Assembly (NCBI GenBank): GCA_017619905.1
Contig: JAFZRK010000046.1
Location: forward strand, 1-8,021
DNA from: Bacillota bacterium
Lineage (GTDB): Bacteria; Bacillota; Clostridia; Peptostreptococcales; Anaerovoracaceae
Direction of reading: 5' to 3'
DNA: 8,021 nt
The notes beneath the pieces were generated by a model. It worked only from the letters and a program-made list of their open reading frames with translations. It did not search any database and was not told the origin of the DNA. The first letter of the stretch is position 1. Each line of letters opens with the position of its first letter. Below are positions 1-6,303 of the stretch, in pieces. The translations under genes were made by a program, and so were the position numbers.

Positions 1-845
1 GATGGGTGAAGGCGATCGACAAAATGGCCGACGCGCTGCCCCACGCGAAAATGGAGGAAGAGCAAACCGCGGATGTTCTGGAAAAGCTGGAGGAGGGGAA
101 AGAGCAGAAAAAGAAAGGCGATAAAGCCGAAGGCATCCCCAAGGGCGCGGTCGTCGGAAGCGCAGCTATGGCGCTGGTCCTGGTGGTGGCACTGTTCATA
201 CTGCTGCCGACGCTTATACTGGGACTGATCAGGAAGGCCGGACTTTCCAGCGTAATACTGCTGAACCTTATTGAAGGCATCATCAGAATATGCATTTTCA
301 TCGCGTACATTCTTTTCTGCAGACGCGTGCCCGACGTGCGCCGCACCTTCGAATACCACGGCGCGGAGCACAAGACCATACACTGCTACGAGAACGGTCT
401 TGAACTTACGCCGGAGAACGCGCAGAGCTTCTACACCCTGCATCCCCGCTGCGGCACCAGTTTCATGATGTTCGTGCTGATAATAGCGCTGCTGGTGTTC
501 AGTCTGTTCGGCTGGCCCAACCTGCTTGTTAGGATACTGACGAGGCTCATCTGCATTCCGTTCATCGCGGGGCTCTCGTACGAGCTGCTGCAGTTCACGG
601 GACGTCACGACAGCGGTCTGGTAAAGGCCCTGAGCATGCCGGGCATCCTGCTTCAGAAGCTTACGACCTGCGAGCCGACTCTGAATCAGCTGGAGGTGGC
701 GATCGCGGCAATGAACGCGGTGCTTCCCGCTCACGGGAACGCGGACATACCCGTTGACTACTGGGTCGGCGTGCTCAGAAAGGACGGCAGTCTTGTAAAG
801 AACGAGGCCGAGACGCAGGAATACATAGAGTCGAAGAATAAATGA
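1..845 (+). CDS. DUF1385 family (YqhQ-like) membrane protein, 5' end missing
   Basis: The reading frame is open at the left edge (first whole codon at base 3), so the start lies outside the window. A GTG at base 6 is only an internal codon in my reading; residue numbers below count from it. Seen: a charged Glu/Lys linker (about 15-44), hydrophobic segments at about 48-75, 79-105, 152-177 and 180-197, and the conserved DUF1385 motifs YHGAEHK (117-123) and HPRCGTSF (146-153). The family end block LQKLTT.EPT..QLEVAIAA (about 216-235) follows. Family members start with a conserved glycine-rich block of roughly 80-90 residues, which is missing here because of the window edge. After the family block there is a further hydrophilic tail of about 40 residues. 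The exact molecular function of this family is not established; it is an integral membrane protein. Its stop overlaps the next gene's ATG in ATGA, so the two are translationally coupled. The family call is secure; the function is unknown. Confidence 0.9.
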   Translation, partial: WVKAIDKMADALPHAKMEEEQTADVLEKLEEGKEQKKKGDKAEGIPKGAVVGSAAMALVLVVALFILLPTLILGLIRKAGLSSVILLNLIEGIIRICIFIAYILFCRRVPDVRRTFEYHGAEHKTIHCYENGLELTPENAQSFYTLHPRCGTSFMMFVLIIALLVFSLFGWPNLLVRILTRLICIPFIAGLSYELLQFTGRHDSGLVKALSMPGILLQKLTTCEPTLNQLEVAIAAMNAVLPAHGNADIPVDYWVGVLRKDGSLVKNEAETQEYIESKNK

Positions 846-1744
846 CCATCAGAGAGTTTCTGGAAGAGATAATACGCGTATTTAAGAAAGCCGGTGTGGA
901 GAGCCCGGAGGCAGAGGCGAGACAGCTTGCCTGCCACGTGCTGTCCTGCAGCCCGGCTTTTCTGCTGTCCCACGCGGACGACGAAGTGGACGACAAACTG
1001 CTGCTGGCTTCCGCGGCGCTGATCAACGAGCGCTGCAAGGGCAGGCCGCTGCAGTACGTTCTGGGGAGCGCCAACTTCTACGGCATAGACCTTGCCGTGG
1101 ACGAAAGGGTGCTGATCCCAAGGCCCGAGACGGAGCTGCTGGCGGAGGAAGCCATAGAATTCCTGCGTAAAGGCGGCGCCCGGACGTCCGACGCGCTCCG
1201 CGATGCCGCAAAAGCGCTTGGGGCCGAACCGCAGGTCAGGGCGATGGACCTCTGCACCGGAAGCGGCGCGATAGCCGCTGCCGTGGCCGCGAACGTCCCG
1301 AACGCCAGGGTCGTCGCAACGGAGCTGTCGCCGCGGGCTTTCATGCTTGCGCGCGTCAATCTGCGTCCTTACGAAAACGTGAAGGTTTTGCGCGGGGACC
1401 TTTTCGGAGCGCTTGCGGAAGACGATCCGCCTTTTGACGCCATCCTTACCAATCCGCCGTACATACCGACGGACGTCATACCGACGCTCAGCCGTGAGGT
1501 TAAGGACCACGAGCCGCTGATGGCTCTGGACGGCGGCGCGGACGGTCTGGACATCATCAGACGCATAATAAAAGAAGCCCCGGAGCATCTCAAGTCCGGG
1601 GGGATACTTCTTATGGAGACAGGTCATGATCAGGGCGCGGCTGTAGTAGAGCTCGCCGCGCAGACCGGCGCGTACCAGGAGGCCCGCATCATAAAAGATC
1701 TGGCGGGCCGGGACCGCATTCTTCGAGCGGTCAGGCAGTTTTGA
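842..1744 (+). CDS. prmC: Peptide chain release factor N5-glutamine methyltransferase PrmC (HemK)
   Basis: PrmC methylates the glutamine of the GGQ motif in release factors RF1 and RF2 using S-adenosylmethionine, which speeds translation termination; it acts in the cytoplasm. Seen in 300 residues: an N-terminal helical domain (about 1-75), the family motif GRPLQYVLG (67-75) with NFYG (78-81), LIPRPETE (91-98), the SAM-binding glycine motif DLCTGSG (136-142), an acidic residue after strand 2 (E161), and the catalytic NPPY (204-207) that holds the substrate glutamine. The length is slightly above the usual 275-290, mostly from an Ala-rich insert at about 110-133 between the PRPETE motif and the SAM motif. 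The ATG at 842 overlaps the upstream stop, which fixes the start by coupling. In many Clostridia prmC sits next to prfA (RF1); here a terminator and a convergent regulator follow instead. The assignment is secure because all catalytic motifs are intact. Confidence 0.96.
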   Translation: MTIREFLEEIIRVFKKAGVESPEAEARQLACHVLSCSPAFLLSHADDEVDDKLLLASAALINERCKGRPLQYVLGSANFYGIDLAVDERVLIPRPETELLAEEAIEFLRKGGARTSDALRDAAKALGAEPQVRAMDLCTGSGAIAAAVAANVPNARVVATELSPRAFMLARVNLRPYENVKVLRGDLFGALAEDDPPFDAILTNPPYIPTDVIPTLSREVKDHEPLMALDGGADGLDIIRRIIKEAPEHLKSGGILLMETGHDQGAAVVELAAQTGAYQEARIIKDLAGRDRILRAVRQF

Positions 1745-1762
1745 TGCTGGTATATTGAGTCC

Positions 1763-1858
1763 GGCGTCCCATTCATCCCAAATATCGGGCAGAAATGGGG
1801 TAAAATAAACGAGTTTTATTACCCCATTTTTACCTTGTTTTGCTTAAATTGGGATGCC
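1763..1858. repeat. Quasi-palindromic element between convergent genes
   Basis: Outer arms at 1763-1771 (GGCGTCCCA) and 1850-1858 (TGGGATGCC) pair over nine positions, one of them G·T. Their centre (about 1810) coincides with that of the inner terminator hairpin at 1793-1829. Between the arms lie unpaired or weakly pairing stretches of about 20 bases on each side. This could be an extended bidirectional terminator or a small miniature palindromic repeat. Only one copy is visible in the window, so repeat status is unproven. Confidence 0.35.
1793..1836 (+). terminator. Rho-independent terminator after prmC
   Basis: An 11-bp perfect stem is formed by AAATGGGGTAA (1793-1803) and TTACCCCATTT (1819-1829), with an AT-rich loop that can partly pair further. 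A run of T (1826-1830) follows, then a T-rich stretch. It lies about 50 bases after the prmC stop. Read on the minus strand the T-run is only three bases, so it is probably weaker but may also serve the convergent regulator, which ends at 1870. Confidence 0.75.
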
Positions 1859-1869
1859 CTGTGCGCGTA

Positions 1870-3420
1870 TTAGTTTATATCCGACTCGCGCGGGCTGTAG
1901 AGCACGTCTCTGTTCCTGTACTGATCCAGATAGTCCAGCGTCACCAGGGAGAACATCATGCGGAAGCGCATCATGGGCATGCTCAGGTCCTCGCCTATCA
2001 TCTCGCGTATCTTGCCCAGGCGGTAGGTGAGGGTGTTGCGGTGTATGCCGTGCTGCAGGGCGGTCTCCGTAAGGTTCTCGCCGTTCAGCAGGTAGTCGCG
2101 CAGCAGCTGTGCGTTGTTAGTGCCGTTCTTGTCGTCATAGTAGCGCAGGGTTATGGCCCCGGGGCAGCAGAGCTTTACATACTCTCCGTGGAACTCGTCG
2201 GCTACCGCGTTGCAGCATATGTCCACCACGTTGTACATCGCGTATTCTTCGGCGAAGAATCCGCGTTTTTTCTTGTCCGGGCAGAAAGTCCTTGCAAAGA
2301 TGAGGCACTTGGACAGTTTGTCGTAGTCCGCCTTGAGTGACAGCAGGTTGCGCGCCATGTTGCCCACGCAGGCGTAGAGCTTGTACTCGTCCAGGATGTG
2401 CTCCAGCGGACGCAGCTCCGACATAAGGTTCTTCTCGTATTTCTCGCGCTGTATCAGCAGGACCAGCTTGTTGTCGTACTGGATGGGGTATACGCTGCGC
2501 AGGATGTTGGTGACTATAGGGATGATCTCCGAAGGCATGCGGTCCGTCAGCTTCTCGCACTCCATCAGTATCATGAAGAACTGACCTTTTATAACGTTGG
2601 GAGTGCGGGCCGTGCGCTCGCGCAGGGTCTCCGTATCCTTTATCTTTCCGGAGATTATGTCCGTCGCGAGGGTCGTAAAACGGTCGTTCGCAAGCGATCT
2701 GTCAGCGAAACTCAGCATGGTGAAGTCTTCCATATTTGAGCGGAGCAGGCCCAGCAGGTCGGAGTTGAATTTCTCGCGGGAATTATTGTGCAAAATGACG
2801 AGCAGATAGGACTGGATTATGTCCTCGTACTCTATCGGAGTCATGCGGATGACGTAGTCTCCGCGGTGCGTCCACTCGTCCTTAAGGCCCGCCACGATGG
2901 AGGGATCCATGATGACGCCTTTCTCCAGATCCATGAACGCTTCGCATTCTATCTCCCTGCACATGGAGATGACCCTCAGCCGGCTGGAGAGGTAGAAGAT
3001 GTCCGCTTTCATGGCTTTGGCCGCACCCTCTATTACGGGGTCGGAGACGGACACGGAGCTGCGCAGGTGGCGCCTCAGCGAACTCATCCGGCTGTATTCG
3101 TCCGCAAGCTCATTTATTGAATTTACAACGGGTATCAGGGGCAGGTCGGTGATTATGATGTGCAGCGAGGGCTGCTCCAGATAGTAGTCCATTACGCTTC
3201 CGCCGCCGGTTATCACCACGGTGCAGACGCTCTCCTTGTCCCAGCCCTTTCTGGCCGCGTCGTAGAACGCCTCCGCCTCACCTATATTAAGGTACTGCGG
3301 GTGCAGGGGGACGCTGCCGTCCATTATGCGCAGGTTCTCGAACTCGTCCGTCCTGTCGGGCATGTTGTCCATGAGATTATGGCTCTCCAGGCCGGCGCTT
3401 AAGATGCTGGTGGTGAACAT
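1870..3420 (-). CDS. PucR/CdaR-type transcriptional regulator
   Basis: A 516-residue protein likely to bind DNA through its C-terminal end. Seen: the PucR C-terminal helix-turn-helix at about 437-500, with the typical pattern LL.DYLLNGENLTETA followed by HGIHRNTLTYRLGKIREMIG (458-477) and then RF.MMFSLVTLDYL. Upstream (about 60-350) are alternating hydrophobic strands and helices without a motif I can name. A short piece near 88-113 (ITDLPLIPVVNSINELADEY) resembles the N-terminal sensor part of PucR-like proteins, where activity of purine, sugar-diacid or amino-acid catabolic genes is controlled; the ligand here is unknown. The start is supported by GAGGAG seven bases before the ATG on the minus strand. 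The gene is divergent from the ABC importer operon, 195 bases away, which makes that operon its most likely target (inferred). It is convergent with prmC. The regulator class is fairly sure; activator versus repressor role and effector are unknown. Confidence 0.85.
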   Translation of the reverse strand: MFTTSILSAGLESHNLMDNMPDRTDEFENLRIMDGSVPLHPQYLNIGEAEAFYDAARKGWDKESVCTVVITGGGSVMDYYLEQPSLHIIITDLPLIPVVNSINELADEYSRMSSLRRHLRSSVSVSDPVIEGAAKAMKADIFYLSSRLRVISMCREIECEAFMDLEKGVIMDPSIVAGLKDEWTHRGDYVIRMTPIEYEDIIQSYLLVILHNNSREKFNSDLLGLLRSNMEDFTMLSFADRSLANDRFTTLATDIISGKIKDTETLRERTARTPNVIKGQFFMILMECEKLTDRMPSEIIPIVTNILRSVYPIQYDNKLVLLIQREKYEKNLMSELRPLEHILDEYKLYACVGNMARNLLSLKADYDKLSKCLIFARTFCPDKKKRGFFAEEYAMYNVVDICCNAVADEFHGEYVKLCCPGAITLRYYDDKNGTNNAQLLRDYLLNGENLTETALQHGIHRNTLTYRLGKIREMIGEDLSMPMMRFRMMFSLVTLDYLDQYRNRDVLYSPRESDIN

Positions 3421-3489
3421 GGCTGAACTCCTCTGTTTTCAATGTCAAGCGCGTTTTTCGTCGTTTCCATCATCTATGATACCATACTT

Positions 3490-3506
3490 TTGTGCAAAAT
3501 GCACAA
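3490..3506. promoter_or_regulatory. Candidate operator palindrome in the divergent intergenic region
   Basis: A perfect inverted repeat TTGTGCA-AAA-TGCACAA with 7-bp arms and a 3-base centre. It lies 70 bases upstream of the regulator's ATG and 110 upstream of the binding-protein ATG. Size and symmetry suit a dimeric regulator. The adjacent PucR-type protein is the natural candidate ligand, but no binding evidence can be read from sequence. Confidence 0.5.
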
Positions 3507-3554
3507 TAATAGTTTGATATATAATTAACGAAACGGGCGATTTCACTTAAATAT

Positions 3555-3564
3555 ATGTGCATTT
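3555..3564 (+). promoter_or_regulatory. Second candidate regulator half-site
   Basis: The sequence ATGTGCATTT repeats nine bases (TGTGCATTT, 3556-3564) of one arm plus centre of the palindrome at 3490-3506, as read on the opposite strand. It lies just upstream of the proposed -10 element of the transporter operon, where a bound protein would affect polymerase. It lacks a good second arm, so it is a half-site at best. Confidence 0.35.
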
Positions 3565-3565
3565 G

Positions 3566-3574
3566 TGTTAAAAT
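3566..3574 (+). promoter_or_regulatory. Possible extended -10 promoter for the importer operon
   Basis: TGTTAAAAT fits the extended -10 pattern TGnTAtaAT, with a TAAAAT hexamer at 3569-3574. The start of transcription would fall near 3581 and give a leader of about 35 bases before the ATG at 3616. No good -35 is present: the hexamer at 17-base spacing, CTTAAA (3546-3551), matches TTGACA at only three positions. A TATAAT at 3520-3525 is an alternative without a recognisable -35. Confidence 0.35.
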
Positions 3575-3615
3575 CATATCGATAAACCATTTGATTTTCA
3601 TAGAGGAGGTTTTTT

Positions 3616-5202
3616 ATGAAAAAGGTTTTAGCAATTCTCCTCGTGCTCGTAATGGTCTTCGGACTTGCGGCATGCGGAAACAACAACAACAATCAGGCCA
3701 ACAACACCAACACCGAACCGGTTGCTGAGAAGAAGGTCCTGAAAGTAGCGTTCAGAGGCGACCCGAACGGTCTCTGCCACGTATCCATTCAGGTAGGAAG
3801 CGCTAACACTCCTGCTCACGAGGTCATGATGGACCGCCTGTTCGAGTATGACTACACGACAGGCAAGCCCACCCCGATGCTCGCCACCGCGTGGGAGCCG
3901 ATCGACGGAACTCACTTCAGAGTAACGCTGCGTGACGACGTTTACTCATGGAACGGCGACAAGTTCACCGCCAAGGACGTTGTCTACACCGTCAAGGCCG
4001 CCATCGATTCCGGCAAGCACGGCAGATACTACGGCAACTTCGATGTCGACAACTTCGTAGTCGAGGACGATACTCACCTCATCTTCGTTCTGAAGAAGGT
4101 AGACCCGTTCATCCAGACAACCCTGTCCAACATTCCTTACGGCATGATCGTACAGGCCTCTGTTGAAGCAGGCGGCGGACTCGAGAAGATGGACGGCCAG
4201 GGCGGCAACATGCCGAACTGCTACACCGGTCCCTACAAGCCCGTTGAATGGAGCACCGGTTCCTTCATCAGGTTCGAGAAGAACGAGAAGTACTGGGGCG
4301 GCGAACCCTACTTCGATGAGATCATCATCTACTCCATCCCCGACGCCCAGGCCCGTACCGAGGCTCTGGAAGCCGGCAGCGTAGACCTCGTACTTGAGCC
4401 GTCCGAAAAGCAGGTAGACCTGATCAAGTCCAACCCGGATCTGGCGGTATTCAACTATCACACCACCAACCATCACACCCTGTTCACCAACACTCAGAAA
4501 GCTCCGTTCGACGATGAGAACGTCCGTATCGCCTGCGCTCTCGCGCTCGACTACGACAACAACATCAAGGTAGCTCTGGGCGGATACGGACAGCACTCCG
4601 ACGACATACTGCCGATAGGCAACCCGCAGTATGCTTCCCCGAAGTCCGAGGGCTATGAGACCTACTACACCTACAACCTCGAGCTGGCCAAGGAGTACAT
4701 GGCTAAGTCCAAGTACGCAGGAACCAACCCGACTGTCGAGATCTACTACACTCCGCAGCACGCTGACTACGTTCCTCTTATCCAGCAGCAGTGGGCAGAG
4801 ATAGGCATCACCGTCTCCCCGCAGCCGATAGCTCAGTCCGCGTTCTACGATACCATGGGTACCGGTGAGAAGCAGGCCTGGATAGTCAACAACTCCAACC
4901 CGAATCCGTATGAACAACTGAAGTTCTACGACGGCGAGCACTTCGACTACAAGGCCCTGAACGGCGGCCCGGGATGGAACGGCGGTCCCGAAGTTACTGC
5001 TCTGTTCGACAGCATCACTTCCGAGCCTGACATGGAAAAGGCAACTCCTTACTATCAGGCACTCAGGAAGATCATCAACCAGACAGTTCCTTCCATTCCT
5101 CTGTTCGTATATGAGAGACTTGCGTTCGCTACCAACAAGCTGGATGGTCTCATCCTTACCGAGGTCGGCGACATCAACTTCTCCAAGTGCAGCTTCAAGT
5201 AA
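3616..5202 (+). CDS. ABC importer substrate-binding lipoprotein, family 5 (peptide/nickel type)
   Basis: The extracellular receptor of the importer encoded downstream. Seen in 528 residues: a lipoprotein signal peptide with Lys-Lys N-terminus, hydrophobic core (4-16) and lipobox LAAC (17-20), so C20 would carry the lipid anchor. An Asn-rich flexible linker (22-33) follows. Then comes the family 5 body, with YSWNGDKFTAKDVVYT (110-125) matching the SBP_bac_5 signature, TGPY (204-207), F.KNEKYWGG (220-229), the D.I.I.SIPDAQARTEAL..G.VDLV block (about 234-259) and PFDDENVRIACALALD (297-312). The length is normal for the family. The start is fixed by GAGGAGG six bases before the ATG. Family 5 proteins bind di- and oligopeptides, nickel complexes, opines, sugars or bile-related ligands; the ligand cannot be told from sequence alone, and peptides are only the default guess. 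It is the first gene of the operon, and a strong stem-loop separates it from the permease genes. Confidence 0.95.
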   Translation: MKKVLAILLVLVMVFGLAACGNNNNNQANNTNTEPVAEKKVLKVAFRGDPNGLCHVSIQVGSANTPAHEVMMDRLFEYDYTTGKPTPMLATAWEPIDGTHFRVTLRDDVYSWNGDKFTAKDVVYTVKAAIDSGKHGRYYGNFDVDNFVVEDDTHLIFVLKKVDPFIQTTLSNIPYGMIVQASVEAGGGLEKMDGQGGNMPNCYTGPYKPVEWSTGSFIRFEKNEKYWGGEPYFDEIIIYSIPDAQARTEALEAGSVDLVLEPSEKQVDLIKSNPDLAVFNYHTTNHHTLFTNTQKAPFDDENVRIACALALDYDNNIKVALGGYGQHSDDILPIGNPQYASPKSEGYETYYTYNLELAKEYMAKSKYAGTNPTVEIYYTPQHADYVPLIQQQWAEIGITVSPQPIAQSAFYDTMGTGEKQAWIVNNSNPNPYEQLKFYDGEHFDYKALNGGPGWNGGPEVTALFDSITSEPDMEKATPYYQALRKIINQTVPSIPLFVYERLAFATNKLDGLILTEVGDINFSKCSFK

Positions 5203-5227
5203 AGCTTAAGTAAACTTAAAATCATCC

Positions 5228-5261
5228 GCATTGCCCGGGGCAACTATGCCCCGGACAATGC
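5228..5261 (+). other. Intercistronic stem-loop between binding protein and permease genes
   Basis: GCATTG (5228-5233) pairs with CAATGC (5256-5261) and CCGGGGCA (5235-5242) with TGCCCCGG (5247-5254), with one C/A mismatch and an ACTA loop. No T-run follows (the next bases are ATATTTAAC), so a full terminator is unlikely. Such structures after a binding-protein gene commonly protect the upstream mRNA from 3' decay or cause partial termination, giving more binding protein than permease. That role is inferred here. Confidence 0.65.
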
Positions 5262-5285
5262 ATATTTAACAGTCAGGAGTTCCTT

Positions 5286-6302
5286 ATGGTACGATATATC
5301 ATAAACAGACTGCTGTGGATGATCCCGGTAATACTGGGAGTGCTTCTCATAGCATTCTTCCTGAGTTCTGTAGCGCCCGGAAGAGTCGCGGATGCGATCC
5401 TCGGCTTCGACGCTCCGGAGGAGGATAAACTGGCTCTCGAAGAGGAGCTTGGTCTGAACGATCCGTTCATAGTCCGCTACGGCAGATACTTATGGGGGAT
5501 CGTTACAAAGGGCGATCTGGGCAATTCCTACAAGACCAGACAGCCCGTATTCAAAGAGATAATCTCGAAATTCCCGAACACCCTTAAACTTACGTTCTTT
5601 GCGGTGCTCGTTGCACTAATAATCGGAATACCGTTAGGCGTTATCGCGGCCGTAAAACAATACTCGGCCATCGATAACGCTACCATGGTATTCGCTTTGT
5701 TCGGCGTATCAGTGCCGCAATTCTGGTTCGCCTTGATGATGATGCTGATATTCTCTGTAAAGCTCAAGTGGCTTCCGGCCATAACCACCGGAAACGGCGC
5801 GCTTGGCTGGATACTGCCGGTGGCCATGGTGGGTATCGCGAACGTCGGTATGATCGCAAGGACCACCCGTTCCTCCATGCTGGAGGTAATAAGGCAGGAC
5901 TACATCCGTACTGCCAGGGCAAAGGGTCAGAAAGAGGGCGCGGTAATATTCAGACATGCTCTCCGCAATTCCCTCATCCCGGTGGCCGCAACGCTTGGCA
6001 ACACCATCGCCTCATCGCTGGGCGGCTCCATAATTGCCGAGTCCATATTCTCCGTTAACGGCGTAGGCCTCTACATGCTGAACGCCATAAACGGACGGGA
6101 CTGGCCCGCCGTTCAGGGCGGACTCGCGTTCCTTGCGGTAGTGTTCAGTATCGTAATGCTGTTCATAGACCTGCTCTACACGGTAATAGATCCGCGTCTT
6201 AAGGACGAGTTCAACGCCAAGAACAAGATGAAGGCCAACAGGAAGGCGGCTAAGAAGGCGGCCCGCGAAGCTGCCAGAGCTACCAAGGCGCAGGAGGTGT
6301 GA
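5286..6302 (+). CDS. ABC importer permease, DppB/OppB type
   Basis: One of the two membrane subunits of the family 5 importer. Seen in 338 residues: the standard N-terminal block MVRYIINRLLWMIPVILGV with the first membrane segment (about 9-29), then an extracytoplasmic part with the family motif LGLNDPFIVRYGRYLWG (55-71) and GDLGNSY (76-82). Further hydrophobic segments lie at about 101-123, 134-157, 173-191, 232-252 and 278-300. The cytoplasmic EAA-type loop is TARAKGQKEGAVIFRHALRN (209-228), which docks on the ATPase. The core ends at IDPRLKD (301-307), where most homologues stop. Here an extra Lys/Ala/Arg-rich tail of about 30 residues follows (308-338), likely cytoplasmic and helical. AGGAG six bases before the ATG supports the start. 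The stop is followed after one base by the next permease gene, whose ribosome site AGGAGG (6292-6297) lies inside this gene's last codons. Confidence 0.95.
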   Translation: MVRYIINRLLWMIPVILGVLLIAFFLSSVAPGRVADAILGFDAPEEDKLALEEELGLNDPFIVRYGRYLWGIVTKGDLGNSYKTRQPVFKEIISKFPNTLKLTFFAVLVALIIGIPLGVIAAVKQYSAIDNATMVFALFGVSVPQFWFALMMMLIFSVKLKWLPAITTGNGALGWILPVAMVGIANVGMIARTTRSSMLEVIRQDYIRTARAKGQKEGAVIFRHALRNSLIPVAATLGNTIASSLGGSIIAESIFSVNGVGLYMLNAINGRDWPAVQGGLAFLAVVFSIVMLFIDLLYTVIDPRLKDEFNAKNKMKANRKAAKKAAREAARATKAQEV

Positions 6303-6303
6303 C

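Noticed and set aside
758..1627. Long minus-strand open frame opposite prmC (289 residues)
   Set aside because: It lies wholly antisense to a gene with all catalytic motifs, and its translation has no recognisable domain and a composition typical of shadow frames in GC-rich DNA.
1840..2340. Plus-strand open frame opposite the end of the regulator gene (166 residues)
   Set aside because: It covers the complement of the helix-turn-helix coding region, has a low-complexity Val/His/Ala composition and no ribosome site.
3443..3448. TTGACA on the minus strand upstream of the regulator
   Set aside because: A matching -10 at normal spacing would fall on the ribosome site and start codon, so it cannot drive this gene.
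3520..3525. Perfect TATAAT in the divergent region
   Set aside because: There is no recognisable -35 at 16-19 bases upstream; it was kept only as an alternative to the extended -10 at 3566-3574.
3946..4941. Minus-strand open frame opposite the binding-protein gene (331 residues)
   Set aside because: It is the complement of a well-supported family 5 protein; it is Val/Gly/Leu-rich with no motif and no ribosome site that I can see.
5206..5219. Small inverted repeat TTAAG-TAAA-CTTAA just after the binding-protein stop
   Set aside because: A 5-bp AT-rich stem is too weak to matter and is likely by chance; the nearby hairpin at 5228-5261 is the meaningful structure.
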